From: Porphyrobacter sp. AAP82
GTDB lineage: Bacteria > Pseudomonadota > Alphaproteobacteria > Sphingomonadales > Sphingomonadaceae
Direction: 5' to 3'
Length of the DNA stretch: 34,329 nt
Assembly: GCF_000331285.1 (NCBI RefSeq)
Contig: NZ_ANFX01000051.1
Location: 1-34,329, forward strand
Shown: positions 17,353-23,616 of the stretch, one piece after another
Position numbering within the stretch: the stretch's first letter is position 1
Layout of the letters: every line of letters begins with the position of its first letter
Program-made: the position numbers and the translations under genes
Notes under the pieces: generated by a model
Told to the model about the DNA's origin: nothing
What the model saw: the letters and a program-made list of their open reading frames with translations, nothing else
Databases searched by the model: none

Positions 17353-18327
17353 GTGGCCGATCCCTTTGACCCCCTCGGGCCGGAGCGCCCCGCGCAGGCT
17401 GTCCCCCCTGCCGATGCCGAGCGCCTTACGGTGCCCACCCGTAACGTGGACCTCGGCGATGCTCCGGCCCAACCCTCCCGCCTGCTGTCGGCCGGCAACC
17501 CCCTGTCGCGGCTCGACGCGGAAATCGAAGCCTTGCGCCGCAAACCCGGCAAGGGCCAATCTCGCGGAGCCAGCACCGCGTCGCACGATGAGCGAGTCGC
17601 TCCCCTCGACCGGGTCAATTCGTTTCTCGATGGAGTAGCCTTCATGGGCATTTTCAGCCGTACGCGTGACATCATCGCCGCCAACTTCAACGACATGCTC
17701 GACAAGGCCGATGATCCTTCGAAGATGATCCGCATGATCATCCTCGAGATGGAGGAAACCCTGGTCGAAGTCCGCGCGAGCGCCGCGCGCACGATCGCCG
17801 ACCAGAAGGAAATGCACCGCCACTGCATCAAGCTCGACCGCCTTCAGGCCGACTGGGCCGAAAAGGCGCAGCTCGCGCTTTCCAAGGACCGCGAGGATCT
17901 CGCCCGGGCCGCTCTCGTCGAGAAGAAGAAGGCCGGCGACATGGCCGACCAATTGAAGGCGGAAATCGCCGTGCTCGACGATGCGCTGCGCGCCTACGAG
18001 GCCGACATTGCCAAGCTGCAACACCGCCTGCGCGAGGCCCGCAGCCGCCAGACCGCGATCGCCGCGCGCCTCGAAAGCGCGGAGAACCGCGTCAAGCTGC
18101 GCACGCTGATGAGCACCGAGCGCACCGACGAGGCGCTTGCCCGTTTCGACCAGCTCGAACGCCGCGTCGACTACGCCGAGGGCCGCGCCGACGCGCTGCG
18201 CATCGCCGAGGACGGCCCGCCCTCGCTCGCCGACCAGATTGCCGCGCTCGGCGGTTCGGACGCGATCGACGATGAACTCGCCGCGATGAAGAAGGCGCTC
18301 GGCAAGACCGACGAAAAGGGGGAATAA
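17353..18327 (+). CDS. pspA: Phage shock protein A, with possible 97-residue N-terminal extension
   Basis: The canonical PspA starts at ATG 17644 (MGIFSRTRDIIAANF, 227 residues). It is a long coiled-coil ESCRT-III/Vipp1-family membrane-stress protein, with the amphipathic N-terminal helix, LVEVRASAARTIAD, KAQLALSKDREDLARAALVEKK and a C-terminal LADQIAALGGSDAIDDELAAMK. PspA binds stressed membranes and restrains PspF. The frame is open upstream to GTG 17353, right after the small-peptide stop. That stretch is GC3-biased like coding DNA and includes RLDAEIEALRR, echoing the motif in other operon proteins. GGAG lies 8 bases before ATG 17644, so the internal start is probably used; whether the extension is made as a fusion or as a second isoform is open. 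Confidence 0.92.
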   Translation: MADPFDPLGPERPAQAVPPADAERLTVPTRNVDLGDAPAQPSRLLSAGNPLSRLDAEIEALRRKPGKGQSRGASTASHDERVAPLDRVNSFLDGVAFMGIFSRTRDIIAANFNDMLDKADDPSKMIRMIILEMEETLVEVRASAARTIADQKEMHRHCIKLDRLQADWAEKAQLALSKDREDLARAALVEKKKAGDMADQLKAEIAVLDDALRAYEADIAKLQHRLREARSRQTAIAARLESAENRVKLRTLMSTERTDEALARFDQLERRVDYAEGRADALRIAEDGPPSLADQIAALGGSDAIDDELAAMKKALGKTDEKGE

Positions 18328-18330
18328 GTC

Positions 18331-18636
18331 ATGGAAATCGAAGGTGTCATGGCCATCGGCGCGATCTTTATCGGCCTGCCCTGGATGGTGCTCCACTACA
18401 TGACCAAGTGGAAGACCGCCCCCACCATCACCGCCGATGACGAGGTGCTGCTGGAGGAACTCTACAATCTCGCCAAGCGGCTCGATGAACGGATGGACAC
18501 GGTCGAACGACTGGTCGCCACCGACGACCCCGCCTTCACCCCCGCCCGCCGCATGATCGCCGATCAGGAACGCGACAACGAACAGCTGCGCGAACTCGAG
18601 AAGCTGATGCTCGAAAAGAAAGGAACCCGCTCGTGA
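18331..18636 (+). CDS. pspB: PspB-like envelope stress membrane protein
   Basis: A 101-residue protein with one N-terminal transmembrane segment (about residues 5-24) and a cytoplasmic part holding WLHY-like VLHYMTKW and EELYNLAKRLDERMDTVERLVATDDP. This matches the PspB pattern of TM helix plus leucine-zipper-like helix. In Enterobacteria PspB and PspC form the membrane sensor that frees PspF from PspA. It is longer than the 74-residue Escherichia coli protein, with an extra charged C-terminal helix. The start has AAGGGGG upstream and lies 3 bases after the pspA stop. Its stop overlaps the pspC start. Confidence 0.88.
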   Translation: MEIEGVMAIGAIFIGLPWMVLHYMTKWKTAPTITADDEVLLEELYNLAKRLDERMDTVERLVATDDPAFTPARRMIADQERDNEQLRELEKLMLEKKGTRS

Positions 18637-19007
18637 ACAGCCCCCGCACCACGCTTTACCGCGACAAGCACAACGGCAAGATCATGGGCGTGTGCGCCGG
18701 GATCGCCGATTACACCGGGGTCAATGTGTTCTGGGTCCGCCTGGTGGCACTGGCTCTCGCCTTCGGGATGGGCTGGCCGATCTTCGCCTACTTCATCGCC
18801 GGCTTCATCCTCAACAAGAAGCCGCCCTATCTCTATCGTGACGAGAGCGAGAAGAAGTACTGGCAGGGCGTGCGCCAGAGCCCGCGCCGCACCGCCCGCG
18901 AGATCCGCGCCGCGTTCCGCGACGTCGATCGCCGGCTGGCCGCGGTGGAAGCCCACTATGTCAGCAGCAACCCGCGCCTGACCGCCGAAATCGAGCGGCT
19001 GCGCTGA
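18633..19007 (+). CDS. pspC: Phage shock protein C (PspC domain)
   Basis: A 124-residue protein beginning at GTG 18633, overlapping the pspB stop by 4 bases. The PspC domain spans about residues 8-65: LYRDKHNGKIMGVCAGIADYTGVNVFWVRLVALALAFGMGWPIFAYFIAGFIL, with the conserved GVCAGIA and a transmembrane segment. The C-terminal cytoplasmic tail (residues 85-124) contains DRRLAAVEAHYVSSNPRL followed by TAEIERLR, which resembles the motif at the ends of the downstream small proteins. It is the membrane partner of PspB in sensing inner-membrane damage. Confidence 0.93.
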   Translation: MNSPRTTLYRDKHNGKIMGVCAGIADYTGVNVFWVRLVALALAFGMGWPIFAYFIAGFILNKKPPYLYRDESEKKYWQGVRQSPRRTAREIRAAFRDVDRRLAAVEAHYVSSNPRLTAEIERLR

Positions 19008-19039
19008 GCCTTCCGCTTCAAGCAACAGGGACCCGGATA

Positions 19040-19354
19040 ATGGACGTAGCACAATTGGGCGTCATGATCCCGATCATCGCCCTCCTCATCCCGATCGTCG
19101 CCATCTGGACCAAGCACCAGCAGAAGATGGCCGAGATGCAGGTTGGCGCCACCGCCGAACAGACTGCCGAGAAGGCCGCGCAATATGTCGGGCAGATCAA
19201 GAAGCTCGAAGACCGCGTGCAAGTGCTCGAACGCATCGTCACCGACCGCGGCTACGATATCGCCACCCAGATCGAGGCGCTGCGCGACCAGCGCCGTGTC
19301 GATGACCAGGACGCCGGCGTTCCGCTCGGCCTCGACAAGAAGGAGCGCGTGTGA
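19040..19354 (+). CDS. PspB-like small membrane/coiled-coil protein A
   Basis: A 104-residue protein with a hydrophobic N-terminus (residues 8-24) and a basic-acidic helical part with heptad-like spacing (KMAEMQVGATAEQTAEKAAQYV). Then come EDRVQVLERIVTDRG and TQIEALRD, the repeated operon motif, and a short acidic tail. AGGGA precedes ATG 19040. It sits 33 bases after pspC and its stop overlaps the next start. I assign it as a divergent PspB-like adaptor on the basis of topology, length and context; sequence identity to PspB itself is weak. Confidence 0.72.
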   Translation: MDVAQLGVMIPIIALLIPIVAIWTKHQQKMAEMQVGATAEQTAEKAAQYVGQIKKLEDRVQVLERIVTDRGYDIATQIEALRDQRRVDDQDAGVPLGLDKKERV

Positions 19355-19665
19355 TGGATTTCGGAGCCCCGCCGTTCGTCATCATGATCGTCATCGTCTG
19401 CACCGCAGGCTGGCTGATCAACAACTGGATCCGCGCCAGGCATGGCTATCCGCTCGAGGACGAGTGGGGCGGCAAGACCGAGCGCACCGACACCGCCGAG
19501 ACCCAGCGCTTGAAGGCCGAGAACAAGGCGCTCCACGAAAAGGTCGATGCCATGCAGGACCGCCTCGTGGTGCTCGAGAAGATCGTTACCGACCGCAGCT
19601 ATTCGCTCAGCGCCGAGATCGACGCGCTGCGTGATGCGCCCGCACTCACCAAGGAGCGCATCTGA
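19354..19665 (+). CDS. PspB-like small membrane/coiled-coil protein B
   Basis: A 103-residue protein with an N-terminal transmembrane helix (FVIMIVIVCTAGWLI, residues 8-22), the short segment RARHGYPLEDEWGG, a Lys/Glu-rich coiled coil (TAETQRLKAENKALHEKVDAM), and the C-terminal QDRLVVLEKIVTDRS...SAEIDALRD motif. ATG 19354 is chosen over the in-frame GTG three bases earlier because it lies in a TGATG overlap with the preceding stop. It shares the NGYPLExxWG / HGYPLEDEWG element with protein C, so the two are probable duplicates. Confidence 0.74.
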   Translation: MDFGAPPFVIMIVIVCTAGWLINNWIRARHGYPLEDEWGGKTERTDTAETQRLKAENKALHEKVDAMQDRLVVLEKIVTDRSYSLSAEIDALRDAPALTKERI

Positions 19666-20027
19666 TGGACCCGAACTTTGCTGCCATCCTGCCCTATATC
19701 GGCTGGCTGATTGCCGCTGCCGTGCTTGTCTCGGTGACGGGAATCATGGCCTCGGTGCATTCGACCAGGCTCAAGATCAAGAACGGCTACCCGCTGGAAG
19801 GCATGTGGGGCCAGTCGTTGAAGCCGGGCTCGGACAAGCAGACTGCCGAACGCGTGGTGCTGCTGACCCAGGAAAACGCCCAGCTGCGCGCCGAACTGGG
19901 CGCGGTCAAGGACCGGCTCGCCAATGTGGAGCGGATCGTGACCGACGGCGGCTATCACCTCGGCGCCGAAATCGATGCCCTGCGTGACCGTGCGCTCGAA
20001 GGGCTCAAGGACAAGGGCGCGGCGTGA
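19665..20027 (+). CDS. PspB-like small membrane/coiled-coil protein C
   Basis: A 120-residue protein with a transmembrane helix at residues 12-29 (IGWLIAAAVLVSVTGIM), then KNGYPLEGMWGQSLKPG, a coiled-coil segment (LLTQENAQLRAELGAV), and KDRLANVERIVTDGG...GAEIDALRDR. It overlaps its neighbours by 1 base (TGATG) at both ends. The PLExxWG segment between helix and coiled coil links it to protein B. The function is inferred only from membership of the psp operon. Confidence 0.74.
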   Translation: MDPNFAAILPYIGWLIAAAVLVSVTGIMASVHSTRLKIKNGYPLEGMWGQSLKPGSDKQTAERVVLLTQENAQLRAELGAVKDRLANVERIVTDGGYHLGAEIDALRDRALEGLKDKGAA

Positions 20028-20320
20028 TGGGCGAGATGGTGGTCATCGCGATGATGGTCGTGGCGATCGTGCTGATCGCCGGCGTCAGCATCAACGGCAT
20101 CGTCGACAAGGTGATGCAGCACAAGCGGCTGCGCTACGAGGCGGAGGGCGCCCCTGCGGGGTCCGACATCCGCGAGATCGCCGAGCGCCAGCAGGCGATC
20201 GAGGATCGACTGCGCGTGCTCGAACGCATCGCCACCGATCGCGGCAGCCTGCTGGCCGACGAGATCGAGGCGCTGCGCGCGCAAACCCCGGCCCTCCCCA
20301 AGGTGAAGGACACCGCGTAA
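20027..20320 (+). CDS. PspB-like small membrane/coiled-coil protein D
   Basis: A 97-residue protein starting at ATG 20027 within a TGATG overlap. The Met-rich N-terminal transmembrane helix covers about residues 4-24 (MVVIAMMVVAIVLIAGV). A short charged linker, the AERQQAIEDRLRVLERIATDRG motif and ADEIEALRAQ follow. It is the shortest member that keeps both halves of the motif. Translationally coupled to proteins C and E. Confidence 0.74.
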   Translation: MGEMVVIAMMVVAIVLIAGVSINGIVDKVMQHKRLRYEAEGAPAGSDIREIAERQQAIEDRLRVLERIATDRGSLLADEIEALRAQTPALPKVKDTA

Positions 20321-20634
20321 TGAGCAGCTGGGCGATCGTTGCCCTGGTGGGCATCTGCATCTGGGGCCTTGTGCAGGTCGCACGCGCCCGGGCCGGGATC
20401 GTCACCGACGAGGACGGCAACCAGAAGTTCGCCGCGCCGCCCGGCGACGGCAAGGGCGGCGAGCATGAAGCCACGCGCCGCGAGCTTGAGGCCCTGCGCG
20501 AGCGGATCAAGGTGCTCGAACGGATCGCCACCGACGCCAATACCGACGATGCGCGCGGCACAGCGCGGATCGCTGCCGAAATCGAAGCGCTGCGCGGGGC
20601 TCCCGCGGGCAAGAAGGAGGAAACGGAGCAATGA
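20320..20634 (+). CDS. PspB-like small membrane/coiled-coil protein E
   Basis: A 104-residue protein beginning at ATG 20320, overlapping the preceding TAA by one base. The transmembrane helix is at residues 3-20 (SWAIVALVGICIWGLVQV). A Gly-rich linker follows, then RRELEALRERIKVLERIATDAN. A small insertion separates this from AAEIEALRGA. The insertion of about 7 residues between the two motif halves is the only such case in the set. Its 3' end overlaps protein F in an ATGA arrangement. Confidence 0.73.
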   Translation: MSSWAIVALVGICIWGLVQVARARAGIVTDEDGNQKFAAPPGDGKGGEHEATRRELEALRERIKVLERIATDANTDDARGTARIAAEIEALRGAPAGKKEETEQ

Positions 20635-20882
20635 CCACTGTCCTTCTCGATCCCACTCTGGTGCTGACTGCCGGGCTGCTCGTGGCAGTGATCGTGCTGG
20701 CGGGTGCGGGCTTACGCGCCTGGCAGGGCTGGCTTGACCTCAAGCGCAGCGAGCTCGACCGCGCCGGCGCGGGCCGCGTTGCCGAGGAAGGCTCGGGGCT
20801 TGGCACCGCGCGCATCGAACTGGCCGACCTCAAGGAGCGCATCCGCAAGCTCGAAGCCATCGCCAGCGGGGTCGAACTGTGA
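20631..20882 (+). CDS. PspB-like small membrane/coiled-coil protein F
   Basis: An 83-residue protein with a transmembrane helix at about residues 10-28 (LVLTAGLLVAVIVLAGAGL), a Trp-containing linker, an Ala/Gly/Glu-rich stretch, and ADLKERIRKLEAIASG, a shortened form of the motif without the EIEALR half. AGGAGGAAACGGAGCA lies before ATG 20631. It overlaps the previous and following frames by 4 bases. It looks like the most eroded member of the array. Confidence 0.7.
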   Translation: MTTVLLDPTLVLTAGLLVAVIVLAGAGLRAWQGWLDLKRSELDRAGAGRVAEEGSGLGTARIELADLKERIRKLEAIASGVEL

Positions 20883-21055
20883 GCGGCCCGCGCTCCGCCG
20901 CCGCGCAGGCCGGCATCGGCCTCGGCAGCGCGATTGCGGTGGCGATCAGCTGGAGCCTCCACAAGTCGGTGATCTGGGCTGCGATCCACGGCTTTCTGAG
21001 CTGGCTTTACGTGATCTACTACGTGCTCACCCGGCCGGGCGGGATCGGCGGGTAA
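20879..21055 (+). CDS. 58-residue small membrane protein ending the psp operon
   Basis: This short ORF starts with GTG 20879 overlapping the stop of protein F (GTGA) and ends at TAA 21055. A glycine/alanine-rich segment (AGIGLGSAIAVAIS) is followed by WSLHKSVIWAAIHGF and LSWLYVIYYVLTRP, giving two potential membrane helices. I recognise the HKS-x2-WA-x2-HG...SW-x-YVIYY pattern as typical of small uncharacterised membrane proteins, but cannot name a function. The coding tightness and overlap support translation, although no separate ribosome-binding site is needed. Confidence 0.6.
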   Translation: MSGPRSAAAQAGIGLGSAIAVAISWSLHKSVIWAAIHGFLSWLYVIYYVLTRPGGIGG

Positions 21056-21098
21056 ATCTCTCTGGCATCGCGCGCCGCGCCTCGGTAACGCGGGTCCC

Positions 21099-21506
21099 AT
21101 GCGCACACTTTCCGACATTCTCGAAGAGTACGAATTCCTCGAAGGCGACGAGCGTTACGGCCTGCTGATCGAGCTTGGCCGCAGCCTCGAGCCGATGCCC
21201 GAGGCGCTGAAGACCGACGCGACGCTGGTGCGCGGCTGTTCGGCCGCCGTGTGGGTCTACCCGGCGGGGACCGACGCAGGCCGGCTGCACTTCCTCGCCG
21301 ACAGCAACGCCGCGATCACCAAGGGCATCGTCGCGCTGGTGATCGCCGCGGTACAGGACCGGCCCGCGGCGGAGGTGGCGGCAATGGACGTGATGGGCGC
21401 GCTCGCCCCCTTCGACCTGAAAAACCAGCTGTCGAGCAACCGCACGCAAGGGGTGCCCAACATGATCGCGCTGGTGAAGGAACACGCCGCGAGGCTGGCT
21501 TCCTGA
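21099..21506 (+). CDS. sufE: SufE-family sulfur acceptor protein
   Basis: A 135-residue SufE protein that accepts persulfide from the cysteine desulfurase SufS for Fe-S cluster assembly. The active cysteine is in LVRGCSAAVWV (Cys47). YGLLIELGRSLEPMPEALK near the N-terminus and the C-terminal SNRTQGVPNMIALVKEHA also match the family. It lies 43 bases after the psp operon end and has its own likely initiation signals, so it may be separate or read through. No SufBCDS genes are in the window. A terminator hairpin follows at 21511. Confidence 0.93.
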   Translation: MRTLSDILEEYEFLEGDERYGLLIELGRSLEPMPEALKTDATLVRGCSAAVWVYPAGTDAGRLHFLADSNAAITKGIVALVIAAVQDRPAAEVAAMDVMGALAPFDLKNQLSSNRTQGVPNMIALVKEHAARLAS

Positions 21507-21510
21507 GTTG

Positions 21511-21530
21511 CGCAGCCCATCCGGGCTGCG
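21511..21530 (+). terminator. Hairpin after sufE
   Basis: A perfect 8-bp stem CGCAGCCC/GGGCTGCG with a 4-base loop begins 4 bases after the sufE stop. It is followed by AAATCC rather than a T-run, so termination may be weak or Rho-assisted. It also faces the 3' end of the convergent crtZ. Confidence 0.6.
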
Positions 21531-21544
21531 AAATCCTCGCTCAC

Positions 21545-21604
21545 GCGACCTTACGGTCGCAGCGCTGCGGGCGCGCGTTCGCGCTTGCGGTGCCTGCGGC
21601 ACCG
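21545..21604. repeat. Intergenic repeat element, copy 1
   Basis: The gap between sufE and crtZ holds hairpin GCGACC/GGTCGC (21545-21560), the palindrome CGCAGC-GCTGCG (21558-21569) and a 28-base segment at 21564-21591 that recurs exactly at 32436-32463. A further inverted repeat CGGTGCC/GGCACCG lies at 21588-21604. This is probably a mobile-like or REP-type intergenic element, not a gene. Confidence 0.65.
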
Positions 21605-21633
21605 GGCATCGCCACACGTATGCGGCGGATCAG

Positions 21634-22164
21634 TTACAGATTGCGCCCCACCGTCTCGAAGTCGCCCGCTCCCGCGCTGTCGCGCACCACGGCGAGCCCC
21701 GCTTCCTTCTGCGCCTTCAACTCGGCCTTCAGCTTTGCCGGATCGCGCGCGAAGACGAAGCCGAAGCTCACCCCGCCCTCCTTGCCGATCGTCGCATGGT
21801 GGAGCTTGTGCGCCTGCACCAGCCGCTTGGCGTAACCCTTGCGCGGCACCCACTTCCAGTAGCGCTGGTGCACCAGCCCGTCGTGAACGAGCGTGTAGAT
21901 CACCCCGTAGAGCGTGATCCCGACCGCAAACCACCACAGCCAGTCCCAGTAGAGCGATCCGTAGATATACATCGCGGCATTGATGCTGCCGAAGACGACC
22001 GCGAAGAGATCGTTCTTTTCCAGCACATTGTCATGCGGCTCGTGGTGGTCGCGGTGCCAGCCCCAGCCCCAGCCGTGCATGATGTGCTTGTGCGCAACCC
22101 ACGCGAACAGCTCCATCCCGATCAGCGAGGACATGACGGTCAGGAATATCTCGAGCCAGCTCAT
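21634..22164 (-). CDS. crtZ: Beta-carotene hydroxylase
   Basis: A 176-residue integral-membrane di-iron hydroxylase that adds 3-hydroxyl groups to beta-carotene or its keto derivatives. The histidine boxes are HKHIMH, HRDHHEPH, HDGLVHQRYW and HKLHH. Transmembrane segments flank them. ATG 22164 is selected because it overlaps the crtW stop in ATGA, showing coupled translation, and the frame further upstream is crtW antisense. With CrtW it would make zeaxanthin, adonixanthin or astaxanthin-type pigments. Confidence 0.95.
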   Translation of the reverse strand: MSWLEIFLTVMSSLIGMELFAWVAHKHIMHGWGWGWHRDHHEPHDNVLEKNDLFAVVFGSINAAMYIYGSLYWDWLWWFAVGITLYGVIYTLVHDGLVHQRYWKWVPRKGYAKRLVQAHKLHHATIGKEGGVSFGFVFARDPAKLKAELKAQKEAGLAVVRDSAGAGDFETVGRNL

Positions 22165-22946
22165 GCAGGCACCTTTTCGATCAGTTCTACCGAGCCCACG
22201 CCGGCCCGGCGCGCGGCCGGGAGCGCCCACCATGGCACATCGGGGCGGCGATGGTGTTCGAGATGATAGCCGAAATGGAAGCAGGTGGCGAGGCTGGCGA
22301 GCGTGCCAAAGTCCTCCGAGCGGGCATTGTGGCGATCGGCAAAGCCGCCCCCCGCCGCGTCCGGCTTGTGATGATGGGTGCGGAAGGTGCCGAAGTAGAA
22401 CAGCTGCACCGAAGAGGCGAGCGCAGGCAGCCCGTAGAGCGCGACGATCTGCACCATCGGGATCTCCAGCACCAGCCAGTAGATCCCCACGACCGTGTGG
22501 ACGAACAGGATCGATTGCCAGCCGAAATAGCGCTGGAAGAAGGTCGCATACCAGCGCCAGAAGTGAGCCGGATTGTGCTCGTCGAAATCGGGATCGCCCG
22601 CATGGCCCGACAGCTTGTGATGGGTAAGGTGCGCATCCCGCAGATGCTTCCAGCCGAAGCCCGCATATAGCGCCAGCAGCACCGTGCCGATTGCGGCGTT
22701 GGCGCGGGGGTGGCCGGGCATCAGCGTCCCGTGCATCGCATCGTGGCACACGATGAACACGCCGACCGAAAGCCAGCACTGCGCCATCGCCATGACCGCG
22801 GCGACCGGCCAGTTGCTCCACGTCAGCGCGAAGACGAACATCGCATAGGCGTGGATCGCCAGCCAGCTCCCGGCGATCGCCAGCGCCAGCGCAAATCCGA
22901 TCACCCGCTGGAAGCGGCGGTCAGGCAAGGCGAAATGCGGGTTCAT
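22161..22946 (-). CDS. crtW: Beta-carotene ketolase (CrtW type)
   Basis: A 261-residue membrane fatty-acid-desaturase-like protein introducing 4-keto groups. Histidine motifs are [17 protein letters not shown], and [13 protein letters not shown] near the C-terminus, with multiple hydrophobic spans. Start ATG 22946 has no clear Shine-Dalgarno sequence, but a promoter is predicted about 40 bases upstream. The stop overlaps the crtZ start. Its promoter region adjoins the broken end of dctA. Confidence 0.93.
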   Translation of the reverse strand: MNPHFALPDRRFQRVIGFALALAIAGSWLAIHAYAMFVFALTWSNWPVAAVMAMAQCWLSVGVFIVCHDAMHGTLMPGHPRANAAIGTVLLALYAGFGWKHLRDAHLTHHKLSGHAGDPDFDEHNPAHFWRWYATFFQRYFGWQSILFVHTVVGIYWLVLEIPMVQIVALYGLPALASSVQLFYFGTFRTHHHKPDAAGGGFADRHNARSEDFGTLASLATCFHFGYHLEHHRRPDVPWWALPAARRAGVGSVELIEKVPA

Positions 22947-22982
22947 CTGCCGGAGGATACGCAGGCGAGCGACATGGAGATG

Positions 22983-23010
22983 CGTATAGAGCGCGCGCGG
23001 CAAACGGCAA
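22983..23010 (-). promoter_or_regulatory. Predicted promoter of crtW-crtZ
   Basis: The minus strand has TTGCCG (23005-23010) and TATACG (22983-22988) with a 16-base spacer, giving a leader of about 30 bases before ATG 22946. It lies inside the novel tail of the truncated dctA reading frame. Confidence 0.4.
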
Positions 23011-23109
23011 TTGCGTTTGCATCGCCAGCGCTTGCGCTGCCCGGTAGGTATAGGAGGGGATGGCATAAGCGGCGTGGAACCAGTTTTTGGCCGTGCCGCT
23101 CCCCGGATT

Positions 23110-23418
23110 GCCGGCCACGCTGCCCACGGCCTTCAGATCGCGCATGCCGGCAATCCCGGTCGCGACCGTGATGAAGATCACCGGCGCGATGATCATCTTC
23201 ACCAGCTTGATGAACCCATCGCCGAGCGGCTTGAGGCTTGCGCCGAATTCGGGCGCGAGATGACCCACCAGCGCGCCCAGTGCGATGGCGGCCAGCACCT
23301 GCACGTAGAGCATGCGATAGAACGGCTTTCTCGCCGCCGGGGCCGGATCGAGCGGCGCTTGCGGTTCCGACGGTATGACAATGTGCAAACCCATCGGCCG
23401 CTGCGCTCCCCGGTGCAT
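23110..23418 (-). pseudogene. dctA: Truncated C4-dicarboxylate transporter, N-terminal remnant
   Basis: The minus-strand frame encodes a clear DctA N-terminus: [50 protein letters not shown] and KAVGSVAG, covering only the first two membrane segments. At about 23110 the similarity stops, and an unrelated 62-residue tail runs to a stop at 22921, overlapping the crtW start. A normal DctA has about 430 residues, so over 300 are missing and the product cannot transport. Starts at 23418 (GGAGAG upstream) and 23394 are both possible. The regulators dctB and dctD are divergent on the other side, as expected for a dctA locus. Confidence 0.85.
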
Positions 23419-23527
23419 GTCTCTCCGTCGGACAGGATCGGGCGGATCAGGATGTGTCACAAGCCCCGGCAATGTTTCACGGCTGACACTTGAAATCAGA
23501 AGGTTGCGCGGGAAAAGGTCGCGATTT

Positions 23528-23575
23528 TTCCGGAAATCCGCACAATTTTCTTGAAGGAAGTGCGGATATCCGCAC
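23528..23575 (-). promoter_or_regulatory. Two tandem DctD-type palindromes upstream of the dctA remnant
   Basis: A perfect 16-bp palindrome GTGCGGAT-ATCCGCAC lies at 23560-23575. A second site at about 23528-23543 has the same right arm (ATCCGCAC at 23536-23543) but a degenerate left arm (CGGA). The centres are 32 bases apart, three helical turns, as in the tandem upstream activating sites of dctA in rhizobia. I found no convincing -24/-12 promoter between these sites and dctA. Confidence 0.6.
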
Positions 23576-23616
23576 AAGCCTTTGCGCGGGGGGCCGGAGC
23601 AAGGGGGGAATAGCGC

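Noticed and set aside
17033..17638. Alternative-frame ORF ending with TAG just before the PspA ATG
   Set aside because: Basic, Arg/Pro-rich shadow product that overlaps both the promoter and the better-supported frames at 17166 and 17353.
23420..23520. A sigma-54 promoter for dctA
   Set aside because: No GG-N10-GC pair with reasonable flanks was found on the minus strand between the palindromes and the start codon.
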